The notes: generated from the sequence alone by a model not told the origin. A DNA stretch of 64,000 nt from Pullulanibacillus camelliae (GCF_014642655.1 NZ_BMIR01000001.1:111518-175517); one strand, 5' to 3'; shown: positions 46,311 to 55,788, counted from the stretch's first letter. Translations and numbers: made by a program.

Positions 46311-46884
46311 AGAAGAGGGTGAGACAGAAGTTTTCAACTCACAGAGAATCCGAACGCATCACAATTTTGAAGACATGCATTCGGATTTTAAGTGAGTGAT
46401 GAAGCGCTCCGTCAAAACACGTCGCTTTCCGCGGGCACCGCCTCAGGCGTGCAGGAGATTGCCTAGCTTTGGCGTTCAACGCATCATCGGGGTCCCCGAA
46501 AAGTGCCTTTTACTTTTTTTGGGGGTATTGATGTGCGAGCTTCGGCGTTCGACGCACAGGATGTGCTAGGTTCGGCGTTATCACATGGATGTGATGTTTT
46601 TAGCCGAAGGCCCTTGAAGAATGTAAGGCACCTAGACAACCCTTTTTAAGGGCTCCCAACTCTTTATATGACTAAACATCCCCTGTTCCTGCATCTCCTC
46701 GTATCGCTTCGTCGTCAGCTTCCTCTGAACAACGCGTCGTTTGTTCATGAAGTAACGCTGGCCCCGTTCCCCAAGGCATCTCCATATTTTGACTACGCTT
46801 TGTTTTCCTTAAGCCCCTTTAAAATCTTATCGTTCGGTATGAGGGTGATCTCTTCTCGTTTTGTCCCACCCTTTTTAACATTCC
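46311..46884. repeat. Composite intergenic element with family B repeat
   Basis: A 570-bp gene-free element bounded by inverted ends: GGGTGAGACAGAAG at 46318 and, inverted, CTTCTCGTTTTGTCCCACCC at the right end. Inside are a long hairpin (CTCACAGAGAATCCGAACGC pairing with ATTCGGATTTTAAGTGAG), a GTCGCTTTCCGCGGGCACCG block, and family B (about 46488-46610), which includes GGTCCCCGAAAAGTGC and CGGCGTTATCACATGGATG-like segments. Family B recurs inverted at 57.35-57.46 kb. Confidence 0.7.
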
Positions 46885-46932
46885 AGCACTCGCTTTATCG
46901 ATCAATGGATTTTACCTGGAGCACCATACAAA

Positions 46933-47724
46933 CTATCCCTTTAAAGGGAGCCACCTAAGGATATCCTGGATCTTGGCATCCCAATAGCCCCATTCATGGG
47001 TCCCTGGGTCAAAGGCATGTGTCAAATCAAACCGTGTCTTTTGACACGCAGCGAGGAAGCTTAAGTTGTCCTCATATAGAAAATCTTCAGTTCCACAGCA
47101 TTGGTAAAGCCTGGGAAGCGCCTTTTCCGATTGATCGTTAACATTAAGCAGATAAAAAAGATCGTCCGTCGTTCCCTCCACTTGCCTATCGCCAAATATG
47201 CGGTCAAATAACGTGACAGCTTCCTCCTGATTCTCAGCCTTTCTTCGCTTAATATGGCTGACAATATCAACAGCCCCTGATAGGCTGGCCGCTGCCGCAA
47301 AGCGTTCAGGGTAATTCAAGGCCCATTTGAATGCCCCGTACCCTCCCATTGAAAGTCCAGCAACATAATTGTCTTCTCTTGCCTCTGAAAGGGAAAAAAA
47401 TGATCGAGCTAAGCTAGGCAATTCTTCCGTTAAAAATGTCCAATACCTATTGCCATAGGCCATATCTGTATAAAAACTATGATGCACCTGAGGCATGACA
47501 ACAGCCAATCCATATTCTGCTGCATACCGTTCAATCGACGTGCGTCGCATCCAAATCGAGTCATCATCGCTCAGGCCATGCAAAAGCCACAGTGTTGGAT
47601 GACGTTCACCACGTTTGACATTATTCATCCCGATTTGTCCTTGGGTATGCTGTGGTAAAATGACGGTCATCGACGTGCTTAAAGCCAGTACCTCAGAGAA
47701 AAAGTCGCATTTGATCAGTGCCAT
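46933..47724 (-). CDS. Esterase family protein (EstA/S-formylglutathione hydrolase-like)
   Basis: 263 aa alpha/beta-hydrolase. The nucleophile motif is [14 protein letters not shown], and the acid and His are in the C-terminal [11 protein letters not shown] and [11 protein letters not shown]. The early [21 protein letters not shown] block is typical of tributyrin-esterase-type acetyl esterases. It is intracellular (no signal) and probably hydrolyses short-chain esters. The ATG at 47724 follows GAAGGGTGAGAG. Confidence 0.88.
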   Translation of the reverse strand: MALIKCDFFSEVLALSTSMTVILPQHTQGQIGMNNVKRGERHPTLWLLHGLSDDDSIWMRRTSIERYAAEYGLAVVMPQVHHSFYTDMAYGNRYWTFLTEELPSLARSFFSLSEAREDNYVAGLSMGGYGAFKWALNYPERFAAAASLSGAVDIVSHIKRRKAENQEEAVTLFDRIFGDRQVEGTTDDLFYLLNVNDQSEKALPRLYQCCGTEDFLYEDNLSFLAACQKTRFDLTHAFDPGTHEWGYWDAKIQDILRWLPLKG

Positions 47725-47801
47725 CTCTCTCACCCTTCTATGTAACTATTATTCCTTTTATTATTACACAAAAACGTTTTCATATATAGAGGGATTAAGG
47801 G

Positions 47802-49106
47802 TCATTCGATTGCTTCATTATGTTCATACTTCTCGACATCCTGCATGGAACCGCCAACAGAATGAATTAATGCCCACACCCGCTGAGCGATGGAGGGGTG
47901 CAGCCGAACCCACCCTAATACTCTCTTTCGTTTTATTGGCATATGATTTAAGCGTGCTAATTTTAACAAAGCTGAAGACAATTCACGATAGTCCACACCT
48001 AGCTTTAATGTATATAAATCAGCTTGTTGCTCTTGAAAACGACAAACGTAGAGGAGAAGCAATCCATATATAACTGCAGCAGCAATTATAATAAATGTGA
48101 TCAGAGCTGAGGACAGATTCTGTTGAATATAGACTTCATAACGATATAACAAGTAAATAATTGCTCCAAAGTAAGGAAAAAATAGCAGAATGACGATAAA
48201 TCGTTTTATAATATGGAAGGATTTAATATGACCGATTTCATGTGCCACAATCGCCTCAATCTGCCGAGCATTAAGATGCGTTAAAAGATCCTCTGAAATC
48301 AAAATGCGTTTTGTTCGAACCCCTGTAACCAGAGCATTGGCAGTTCTCCGCCCCCGTAATCTCAATGAATAAAGCTTCACTCTCTTCACCCCAGCTTGTT
48401 CAACTAAAAGGTGAAGACGATGGGTTAAGTCTGAATCGGTGAGAGGCTTGGTTTTAAAGAGTTTTGTAATAAGTAAAGGTAAACAGCAAAAGATTAAAAA
48501 CAGAACAATGAAATATAAGATGATTTCACCTAAATCTCCTCTAAAGAAATAGCCAAAAACACCGTTATCCGCCAACTCAAATAACGCCGTTATCCCCTCG
48601 ATGGGGATAAAAAACAAGCCTAAAAAGGGCAGCGCCTCTACAAATGCTTCTCGCCGTTTTAAAGGTTTGCCTCGAAGGCGTCTTCTCGTTGTAAAAAGTA
48701 TCATTTTATTCAATAAGCCAACCGCCCAAAACACAAAAAAGATACTTAAAATATCAAATAAAGATTCATAGGGAATATCCCAAAAAAGTGGATGGACTTG
48801 AGCCATAATAATGGTAGCAATCAGGAAACTTACGAGTAAGAAAAGCATGAGATAAACACGTTCATTCCAAATTCTCACATGCTTAAGTGTTCGTTCAATT
48901 GATGCGAGTTTGTTAGATACGCGATGAATATAACTTTTTAACCCTATGACGTAAAAGACATCCACCAAACCTGTACAAATAACCCAAATCGTTGCTTCAA
49001 ATGTGCTCAACTGTTCAAACCAATGAAAGATTATGATCCTCTCCTTTTTTTTAACTTTTTCAATTGCTGGTCCTAAAAACAAAATCAGCTTCCACAAAAG
49101 AGCCAT
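47802..49106 (-). CDS. M48 family membrane metalloprotease
   Basis: 434 aa with several membrane spans and the zinc motif AIVAHEIGHIKSFHIIKR (HExxH), preceded by RTANALVTGVRTKRILIS. The third zinc ligand lies near EQQADLYTLKLG. The layout fits CAAX-protease/Ste24-HtpX type M48 enzymes, which act in membrane protein quality control. The N terminus (first 60 residues) is unusual. AGAAGGATGG precedes the ATG. Confidence 0.88.
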   Translation of the reverse strand: MALLWKLILFLGPAIEKVKKKERIIIFHWFEQLSTFEATIWVICTGLVDVFYVIGLKSYIHRVSNKLASIERTLKHVRIWNERVYLMLFLLVSFLIATIIMAQVHPLFWDIPYESLFDILSIFFVFWAVGLLNKMILFTTRRRLRGKPLKRREAFVEALPFLGLFFIPIEGITALFELADNGVFGYFFRGDLGEIILYFIVLFLIFCCLPLLITKLFKTKPLTDSDLTHRLHLLVEQAGVKRVKLYSLRLRGRRTANALVTGVRTKRILISEDLLTHLNARQIEAIVAHEIGHIKSFHIIKRFIVILLFFPYFGAIIYLLYRYEVYIQQNLSSALITFIIIAAAVIYGLLLLYVCRFQEQQADLYTLKLGVDYRELSSALLKLARLNHMPIKRKRVLGWVRLHPSIAQRVWALIHSVGGSMQDVEKYEHNEAIE

Positions 49107-49175
49107 GATGCCATCCTTCTAAAAAACCAGTCCTATGAAAGGATACTAAACTTTTACCATTATATCTCTAAAAAT

Positions 49176-49331
49176 GTTTAAAAAGCTTGGCTTGCACCAC
49201 TTCGCTGGTACTCCTGATGTGATCTTTGCAAATCACACACTTAGGGTGCCCGCAAGATTTAATGGCGAAAGTCAAAGTTACACTCTCTTCCTTTATGGGC
49301 GTCAGCGAAGTTATGAATTCTGTAGTATAAA
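49176..49331 (+). repeat. Interspersed repeat family A, copy 5 (A3 only)
   Basis: AAGCTTGGCTTGCACCACTT, CACACACTTAGGGTGCCCGC and TTTAATGGCGAAAGTCAAAG blocks of A3, with an end TTATGAATTCTGTAGTATAA slightly diverged. The next 49340-49510 holds no gene. Confidence 0.8.
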
Positions 49332-49512
49332 AAAACATAATTCCCTCATCGTTTTAGTATTTACGCCTCTCCCTTTCATAGGAACAATCTAGCCAAGATG
49401 ATAAAATTTTGACCTGTACCGCTTCGAGTACTTCAGATGCAACTGTTCAATACAAGCCTCAGGTGTCATATACCCTTGAGGGCGTCAACAAAAGTATACC
49501 TCTAAAAAGTAT

Positions 49513-49546
49513 AAAAGAGACTGGCTTGAATCACCAGTCTCTTTCA
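49513..49546 (-). terminator. Terminator of the siderophore importer operon
   Basis: AAAGAGACTGG and CCAGTCTCTTT 11-bp stem, followed by TTATAC on the minus strand, directly after the binding-protein gene. Confidence 0.8.
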
Positions 49547-49551
49547 CTCTA

Positions 49552-50505
49552 TCAATGATTTGTTAGCTTATTCATAATAAATTTTAATTGCTGCTCAAGG
49601 GATACTGGATCGGTAAAATAGGAACTCACAGGATCGACGTGGAAGACACGTTGATTTTTTACTGCAGGGAGACTCTGCCAAATATCGCTCTTATAGATTT
49701 TATCAGGGTCAGCATTATCTCCAGCCCATGGCGCGGTAAAGATGTAATCTCCTGCATATTGTGGCAGTTTTTCTAAGGAGATGCTCGCAAATCCAGGACC
49801 ATCATCAATCACATTTTTCTGAGCTTCAGCAGGTGCCTGTAATCCTAATTCACGATAAAGAATGTCACCCCCGCGTCCATAGTTATCACCAAAGATATAC
49901 ATCCCCTTCGCATAAGGCTGAATAATGGACACTGTTTTTCCATTCAAATGCTTCTGAACAATGGGCTTGTCCTTAGCAATTTTCTTATCCCATTCAGCAA
50001 TCCATTGATTGGCTTGCTTTTCCCTTCCCGTTAATTTCGCAAAGGTCCTCAGTTCTTCTCTAATTGGCATCTTTCCAAAAGGTATGGCAATGGTGGGAGC
50101 AATTTTTTCATATTTTTTGACGTTTTGATCGGTATCTAGAGCAATGATGAGATCTGGATTTAAGGATAGGATTTTCTCGGTATTCGGCGTTTGTCCTATG
50201 CTCTCTATTCCGTCTAGCTTGCCTTTAAAATAAGGATTTTTAAAGGTAGCGGCTGTTACACCTACAGGTTTGATCCCAAGCTGCAAGAAATCACCCACAT
50301 AGTCTGGCTCAGTCACGACAATACGCTTCGGATAAGCTGGTATTTTCACAGTGCCATTCGATGCTTTATAGGTAATCGTTGCTTTCTTTCCCTCCTTCTT
50401 TGCTGTCCCGGCTGTATCATTACTGGCATTTGCACCACATGCGGCTAGCGCCAGCATAAGAACAACAAGACAAAGGGGTAAGACATATTTACAAGAAGCC
50501 TTCAC
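49552..50505 (-). CDS. Iron-siderophore-binding lipoprotein
   Basis: 317 aa, FhuD/FeuA-like type II (clamshell) binding lipoprotein. The signal peptide ends at lipobox LALAACG (Cys near 23). Family pieces: PKRIVVTEPDYVGDFLQLGI, LSLNPDLIIAL, YAKGMYIFGDNYGRGGDILY. It delivers a ferric siderophore to the two permeases encoded upstream; hydroxamate or catecholate cannot be decided. The start is GTG behind AAGGGGGAG. It is last in a four-gene iron-uptake operon with an apparent Fur box upstream. Confidence 0.92.
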   Translation of the reverse strand: MKASCKYVLPLCLVVLMLALAACGANASNDTAGTAKKEGKKATITYKASNGTVKIPAYPKRIVVTEPDYVGDFLQLGIKPVGVTAATFKNPYFKGKLDGIESIGQTPNTEKILSLNPDLIIALDTDQNVKKYEKIAPTIAIPFGKMPIREELRTFAKLTGREKQANQWIAEWDKKIAKDKPIVQKHLNGKTVSIIQPYAKGMYIFGDNYGRGGDILYRELGLQAPAEAQKNVIDDGPGFASISLEKLPQYAGDYIFTAPWAGDNADPDKIYKSDIWQSLPAVKNQRVFHVDPVSSYFTDPVSLEQQLKFIMNKLTNH

Positions 50506-50652
50506 TATTTACTCCCCCTTATAATTGAATGTGATTATCACAAAGACGCCTTCTCAACAAAAAGCTTTTATTCGGTTCATCATTTTTCCTAGTGGAGAGC
50601 CTCTCTAACCAACAGAGATGCTTTGCAAAACTTACTATTCTATTCCTATTAT

Positions 50653-51501
50653 CTATCGCGTTGAAACGAGTGTTTTTTCACTTCCGGATTGGGTATCTGT
50701 TGCTATTAAGGGTTCCTGAGTTACCAAGGCATATGGCAAACAAAGAGGAACCCCTGATCGCGGATCGTTAACGATGTCTGCTTCTATAGAGAACACATCA
50801 CGGATGACCTCTTTCGTCATCACCTCATTCGGCGTCCCTTCACTGATAATCTGTCCAGACTTTATAGCAACAAGATGCTCAGCATAACGTGCCGCATGGT
50901 TGAGGTCATGTACTACCATAATAATAGTGCGCTGCTGTTCTTGATTTAGCTTTTCTAATAGCTGTAATACCTCTAATTGATGTGCCATATCTAAGAAGGT
51001 CGTTGGCTCATCGAGTAATAAAATATCGGTCTGCTGAGCAAGAGCCATGGCAATCCAAGCCCGTTGCCGCTGCCCACCCGATAATTGATCAACGGGTCGA
51101 TTATAAAATTCGGTTAACCCCGTTTCCATGATGGCCCAGCGAATGATTTCCTTATCCTTTTTTGTTAAATTCCCCGCCCCTCTCTGATGAGGGAAACGTC
51201 CAAAGCTAATCAATTCATAGACAGTTAAACCATCTGGCGCTATCGGATTTTGAGGAAGAATCGCCATTTGCTTGGCCACTTCTTTTGTCGATTGACTGCG
51301 TATTGAGCGTCCATCTAAATAAACGATGCCGGCCATAGGCTTTAATAAGCGTGCGATAGCTTTTAAGATCGTTGATTTTCCCGAACCATTGGGACCAATC
51401 AATGCTGTGATTTTTCCGCTTGGAATCTCTAAGTTTAACTCTTTAACAATCATTCTTTCGGCATAACCAATAGACAAATCTTTTGTGTATAATTGCCCCA
51501 T
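50653..51501 (-). CDS. Iron-siderophore ABC transporter ATPase
   Basis: About 282 aa, FhuC/FecE type. Walker A GPNGSGKST near residue 40, Q-loop LPQNPIAPDG, signature LSGGQRQRAWIAMALAQ and Walker B ILLLDEPTTFLD are present. Cytoplasmic partner of the two FecCD permeases just upstream. The ATG at 51501 follows AAAGGG; earlier in-frame starts are possible. A 150-nt gap separates it from the binding-protein gene. Confidence 0.93.
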   Translation of the reverse strand: MGQLYTKDLSIGYAERMIVKELNLEIPSGKITALIGPNGSGKSTILKAIARLLKPMAGIVYLDGRSIRSQSTKEVAKQMAILPQNPIAPDGLTVYELISFGRFPHQRGAGNLTKKDKEIIRWAIMETGLTEFYNRPVDQLSGGQRQRAWIAMALAQQTDILLLDEPTTFLDMAHQLEVLQLLEKLNQEQQRTIIMVVHDLNHAARYAEHLVAIKSGQIISEGTPNEVMTKEVIRDVFSIEADIVNDPRSGVPLCLPYALVTQEPLIATDTQSGSEKTLVSTR

Positions 51502-51526
51502 CAAAGTCATCCCTTTCTTCACTATT

Positions 51527-52564
51527 TTAGGCCCTTGATTTCGCTAATAGGTATAGAAAATAAGGTGCACCAATAACTGCCACGACGATCCCCGTTGGAA
51601 TTTCCGATGGTTGTAGGACCCAACGCGCTAATGTGTCAGCAACCACTAATAAGAGACTCCCGCACAATGCCGCAACTGGCAAAAGATATTTGTGGTTGGG
51701 ACCAATCAGACGACGAGCAATATGTGGACCAATTAGACCAACAAAGCCAATGCCTCCGCTCACTGAGACACTCGCCGCCGCCAATCCAACTGAAGCCGCT
51801 AGTAATTTTAGCCGTTCTTTTTCAACCGCTGCACCAATTCCTGTAGCGATGCTGTCACCGAGATTAAGTGCATTTAAATAACGGGCTTTTACAAAAATAT
51901 AAGGCAATAGAACAATGATCCAAGGTAATAAAGCTGAGACAAAGTGCCAATCCGATCCCCAGATACTTCCTGCCATCCACGTTGCGACAAATTTATAATC
52001 ATTTGGGTCTAATCTTAAAGTCAAGATAATCATCATCGAAGAAATCACTGCCGTGAGCGCCACACCCACAAGGATCATGCGCGTGGGTAAAATTCCCTCA
52101 TCCTTTTTATAAGATAAAAGATAGATCAGAGCCGCTGTCACCCCTGCACCAACCAAAGCTAGAAAAGGCAGCAAAAAGATAGAGAAAGCCGCATGCGTTG
52201 AAAAAAAGGAAATAAAGAGAACCACCATGAGTCCTGCACCAGAATTAATGCCTAGTAAGCCAGGGTCTGCCAAAGCATTCCGACTGATGCCTTGCAACAC
52301 ACCACCTGAAACAGCCAAGGCAGCCCCAATGAGCACCGCAATAATGATACGCGGAAGACGAAGATCAAATAGAATGAGACTCTCCTTTGCTGTTCCTCCA
52401 CCAAATAAGGTACGGATCACAGCTAACGGAGATAAGCGAATATAGCCTGTGTTCATACTGATGATGAGGACTAGCACAACCAAGGTGGCTAAAATTGCGA
52501 TTATCCCCATCACTTGGCGACGCTTTTTTCTTTCTACCTTAAGGATCGAAGCCATCTCCAACAC
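51527..52564 (-). CDS. FecCD-family iron-siderophore permease (second)
   Basis: 345 aa, about 10 spans. FecCD signature pieces: LRLPRIIIAVLIGAALAVSG, GLLGINSGAGLMVVLF, IGFVGLIGPHIARRLIGPNH, and DTLARWVLQPSEIPTGIVVAVIGAPYFLYLL. It forms a heterodimer with the preceding permease. The start GTG shares a base with the stop of that gene (translational coupling). Confidence 0.94.
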   Translation of the reverse strand: MLEMASILKVERKKRRQVMGIIAILATLVVLVLIISMNTGYIRLSPLAVIRTLFGGGTAKESLILFDLRLPRIIIAVLIGAALAVSGGVLQGISRNALADPGLLGINSGAGLMVVLFISFFSTHAAFSIFLLPFLALVGAGVTAALIYLLSYKKDEGILPTRMILVGVALTAVISSMMIILTLRLDPNDYKFVATWMAGSIWGSDWHFVSALLPWIIVLLPYIFVKARYLNALNLGDSIATGIGAAVEKERLKLLAASVGLAAASVSVSGGIGFVGLIGPHIARRLIGPNHKYLLPVAALCGSLLLVVADTLARWVLQPSEIPTGIVVAVIGAPYFLYLLAKSRA

Positions 52565-53616
52565 TATGCTCTCCTCCTCTTCCGGGCTAGATATAGAAAG
52601 AAGGGGACACCAATTAGTGAAATCAAAGCCCCAATCGGTGTTTCATAAGGGGGATTAATCATCCTCGCCCCAATATCTGCAAGCACCATAAGCAGGCTCC
52701 CTAACACCGCTGAACATGGAATGATCCAGCGGTAATCAACGCCAACCAAAAAACGGGCAATGTGAGGGATCATTAATCCAACAAAGGTAATCGCTCCTAC
52801 GACGGAAACTGCTGATCCTGCTAAAAGGACAACAATAATAGAGCACATGATCTTAATAATACGCGTCCTTTGACCAAGCCCTGTCGCAACGTCTTCCCCT
52901 AAGCTCAGCACCGTAATTGATTTTGATAGTAAGATAGCCATCACCAAGCCGAAGCCAGCAACAGGAAAAAGTATTTTTAATTGTAACCAGTTTGTTCCCG
53001 CAACACCGCCTGCATACCAAAAGGCAAGATCCTGAGAAAGGTCAAAATATAGTGCGATCCCTTCGCTCAAAGCCATTAACAAGGCACTCACCGCCGCACC
53101 CGCCATAGTTAAGCGAACAGGAGTTAATCCCCCTCTTGTTAATGAACCAATGCCAAAGACAAGTCCTGCCCCTATCCCTGCGCCGCAAAAAGAATAGACC
53201 ATCAATAAAATAAAAGACACACTTGGGAAAAAGGCAAAGCAAATTGCTAAGGTAAAAGATGCTCCAGCATTCAAGCCAAGCAAACCAGAATCAGCCAAGG
53301 GATTACGACTCATCCCTTGCATCATCGCACCCGCTACCGCAAAGCAGGCACCCACTAAAGCCGAGGCTAAAGAGCGTGGCAACCGAAGCTCTCGAATAAT
53401 CTGATCAGACGTCAGATTTGCATGATAATGAAATACAGCCTGCCAAACCGTTGATAGCTTGATATCTGCCGCTCCAACTGAAATGGAAAGCCCTAGCAAA
53501 AGAATAAGGAGAATTAACCCCCCAACTATAATGGTTAAGCCCATTAATGGACGTGACTGAATATGGGTTTTTAACTGATCGTCATTCTCTAATAACTCCT
53601 CAGCAGTAAAGGACAT
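52564..53616 (-). CDS. FecCD-family iron-siderophore permease (first)
   Basis: 350 aa permease with about 10 spans. It shows LRLPRSLASALVGACFAVAG, GLLGLNAGASFTLAICF, ITFVGLMIPHIARFLVGVDY and an N-terminal cytoplasmic tail of about 25 residues. First gene of the operon, behind a Fur box. The ATG at 53616 follows AAAAGGA; a start three codons earlier is possible. Confidence 0.94.
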   Translation of the reverse strand: MSFTAEELLENDDQLKTHIQSRPLMGLTIIVGGLILLILLLGLSISVGAADIKLSTVWQAVFHYHANLTSDQIIRELRLPRSLASALVGACFAVAGAMMQGMSRNPLADSGLLGLNAGASFTLAICFAFFPSVSFILLMVYSFCGAGIGAGLVFGIGSLTRGGLTPVRLTMAGAAVSALLMALSEGIALYFDLSQDLAFWYAGGVAGTNWLQLKILFPVAGFGLVMAILLSKSITVLSLGEDVATGLGQRTRIIKIMCSIIVVLLAGSAVSVVGAITFVGLMIPHIARFLVGVDYRWIIPCSAVLGSLLMVLADIGARMINPPYETPIGALISLIGVPFFLYLARKRRRA

Positions 53617-53656
53617 TTGCGTCATTCCTTTTTTCTAGGATATATGTAGGATAAAT

Positions 53657-53677
53657 TGATAATGATTCTCATTATCA
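53657..53677. promoter_or_regulatory. Fur box of the iron-uptake operon
   Basis: GATAATGATTCTCATTATC lies within a perfect palindrome around a central T, matching the Fur 7-1-7 pattern. It is about 40 nt upstream of the first permease gene. A further AATTATCATTGA half site follows at 53681. It predicts repression when iron is ample. Confidence 0.9.
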
Positions 53678-53849
53678 TAAAAATTATCATTGATCCCTCA
53701 ACATGTCAATAGAATTCTTTATTGTCCAAAAACTTCAGCTTCTCCTTTTACCGTTCACCCTTGAACTAGCTTTGCATAATATCCTACATTTATGACTCAA
53801 TTAAAGGCATTAGAAAAACCAGGCTATCATATGCCCAGTTTATTTCTTA

Positions 53850-54068
53850 TTACTCGATTTGCTTATTAAAATGAGACGGGTATTTCTTCCTCTGAAGCTG
53901 GCTTTGCTTAACATGGACCAGCCCCTTATTCATTGCCAGCGTCTTAGCTATGGTTTCTGGTTCAACATCGAGAGCTTGTACAGTTCATTCAACCATTGTG
54001 CTAGACGCTTCAAATTCAATAATATCGTCAGCCTTGTTTCAAGCCTTCTTCACCGCTTCTATCGACAT
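53850..54068 (-). pseudogene. Broken YbaK/EbsC (Cys-tRNA(Pro) deacylase-like) gene
   Basis: From an ATG at 54068 behind GGAGGG, the frame reads MSIEAVKKA, stop, then NKADDIIEFEASSTMVE, stop, then TVQALDVEPETIAKTLAM before diverging. These match the N-terminal third of YbaK/EbsC proteins (SxEKV, IIEFD-SSATVE, ALGVEPxxIAKTL). There are two in-frame TGA codons, and the remainder of the usual 160 residues is lost, so the gene is dead. Clear family resemblance; the exact member is not certain. Confidence 0.7.
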
Positions 54069-54191
54069 GTCATGCCCTCCAAACCCTTTCTATTATTTAA
54101 GCCTACCAAACAATAATTATCGAATTTTTCTAAGTACTCATAATGCCATTTTGATTTTGCAGAATATAAGGTGGGACTTAAGCTTTATAGA

Positions 54192-55121
54192 CTAGCGCAT
54201 AGCACGTACCGTATCAACAATCCCTTGTTCATAAGGTGTTCTTGGAATCTCATCAATGACACTTTCATACTTTTCTCCACTAAGAATGATCGGATTTTCT
54301 GTCAAGTAAAGCATTTCCACAGCTTCTTTCATCAAAGGCTGGAACCACCCCATGAAAGCAATCGCTTTTTTCCCAATACTCCACACACTTTTTTTATAAC
54401 TAAGCCGTTCTCTGAGAATAGTAAATATCTGTTCTCCCGTAATGACTCCTGATCCAGGAATGTTCCAATTTTGACCATAGGCCTTTTCATGCGCTGCTAA
54501 TGTAATCAACGCTTTGGCTGCATCAGGCGTATAGATATATTCCCTAGGAGTAGATAGCTTCCCTACAAAAAGAGCCGGTTTGTTTTGAGACACGCCTTTG
54601 AAAGTTTGACCCAATAGTGTATTCCCCGCATATGGACCATAGAAATCAGGAAAGTGAGCAATTAATGCTTTCACATTGGACTCCCAAATCCTCTTCTCTA
54701 ATGAAAGACGCAACCTGCCCTTTTTAGTATGTGGCTGCTTTTTATGCGTTTCAGCAATGGGATAGCCCGGATTATCACTATAAGCATAGATATTGTCAAC
54801 AACGGCTAGCCTTGCATGGGCTTCCTCAGTGACTTTCAATACATTATCCATAATCGTGTGAAGATCTCTTTCCCAGTCTTGATAGGGTATATTGATGGCA
54901 TGAACAATAAGATCTGCCTGCCTGCAAGCTTCTCTTAGATCATTGATGTGAAAAACATTACCAGCGCACACCGTTATCGCTGAATGATCACCAAATAAAG
55001 TCATTAACTTTGATCGAGTTCGAGAAAAGGCAATAGTGTTTACACCTTTCTCCGCAAGCTCCTTAGTTATGGCATAGCCAATACTTCCTGTTGCTCCAAG
55101 TACAACTGCTTTTTTCATCAT
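54192..55121 (-). CDS. NAD(P)-binding NmrA/epimerase-like protein
   Basis: About 309 aa Rossmann-fold protein of the extended SDR/NmrA type. The nucleotide motif is AVVLGATGSIGYAITKELAEKG, followed by RSKLMTLFG and DLIVHAINIPYQDWE. A YxxxK-like site is not obvious, so it may be a redox sensor or reductase. Start at the ATG at 55121 behind AAGGGAGGAG. Two copies of a 22-bp operator lie in its 5' region (55135 and 55301), suggesting control by a TetR-like repressor not in the window. Confidence 0.8.
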   Translation of the reverse strand: MMKKAVVLGATGSIGYAITKELAEKGVNTIAFSRTRSKLMTLFGDHSAITVCAGNVFHINDLREACRQADLIVHAINIPYQDWERDLHTIMDNVLKVTEEAHARLAVVDNIYAYSDNPGYPIAETHKKQPHTKKGRLRLSLEKRIWESNVKALIAHFPDFYGPYAGNTLLGQTFKGVSQNKPALFVGKLSTPREYIYTPDAAKALITLAAHEKAYGQNWNIPGSGVITGEQIFTILRERLSYKKSVWSIGKKAIAFMGWFQPLMKEAVEMLYLTENPIILSGEKYESVIDEIPRTPYEQGIVDTVRAMR

Positions 55122-55134
55122 TTTTTCTCCTCCC

Positions 55135-55156
55135 TTATTAACCATCGTTCAATTAA
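55135..55156. promoter_or_regulatory. Operator-like direct repeat, copy 1
   Basis: Contains TTAACCATCGTTCAATTAA, exactly repeated at 55301. The CGTTCAA half site with an imperfect mirror (TTAACCA) resembles TetR-family operators. It lies in the 5' region of the gene at 54192. Confidence 0.55.
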
Positions 55157-55300
55157 AAACCAAAAAAAAGCAAATGAAATTGCTAGCCCAATGCTTAAGC
55201 AATCTCCCTCATGAAAACATACTGACACCCTTTGCCACAAAAGGGCGACTTACCCTTTAGCTGCTCTCACTTCACCGCTTTTCTTGCCATTAAAATCAAT

Positions 55301-55322
55301 TTATTAACCATCGTTCAATTAA
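55301..55322. promoter_or_regulatory. Operator-like direct repeat, copy 2
   Basis: Second exact 22-bp copy, 166 bp from the first, beside a TATAAA on the plus strand at about 55333. It could block transcription of the gene at 54192 or of something to the right that has since been lost. Confidence 0.5.
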
Positions 55323-55434
55323 TCTGTAGTATAAAGAAAATTGCTCAATTTGTAAAGCAATAAATGAATTGGCAGCTCTTTGAAATGCTCTTCTGTCCAT
55401 GTATCTTACTATTTCTGAACACTTATATGGTGTG

Positions 55435-55680
55435 AGAAAAAACGTGCGAAAAGCGTCCCGGTCCTTGTCTTGCTATAAGAGCATCACCAGATATGGAAGA
55501 AGCTTCATTGCCTGGTCAAGTGGATTGGAGCACAAGACGCTCTGGCTCCAGCAGGAAGTGGGAGATCGGTAAGACCTTAGCAGTGCGCAGGCGCGAGGAG
55601 ACTTACCACTCCCCCGCGGAAAGCGAGCGGCCTGGAGCGGTAAGCCGCACCGTCCTCATGACCAGAAATTTTATACTCCC
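55435..55680 (+). repeat. Interspersed repeat family A, copy 6 (A1 + A2)
   Basis: A1 (CCTTGTCT, CATCACCAGATATGGAAGAA, GGTCAAGTGGATTGGAGC), then A2 (GGTAAGACCTTAGCAGTGCG, GCGGAAAGCGAGCGGCCTGG, ATGACCAGAAATTTTATACT). A3 is missing. Confidence 0.8.
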
Positions 55681-55734
55681 TCATTAAAGTAAGGTTTTTC
55701 TTTAATTTACTCGGTTATGCTTTCTTTTCTTTTC

Positions 55735-55775
55735 AAAAAAGACCGTCCTTAAAGATACCTTTTTGGACAGTCTCT
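55735..55775 (-). terminator. Terminator of the dioxygenase gene
   Basis: On the minus strand GACTGTCC and GGACGGTC arms (one G-T pair) are followed by TTTTTTG. Confidence 0.75.
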
Positions 55776-55788
55776 AGCTATTTTTTCT

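Noticed and set aside
49174-49392. 72-codon plus-strand frame
   Set aside because: It lies within repeat A3; the same frame appears in other A3 copies with disruptions.
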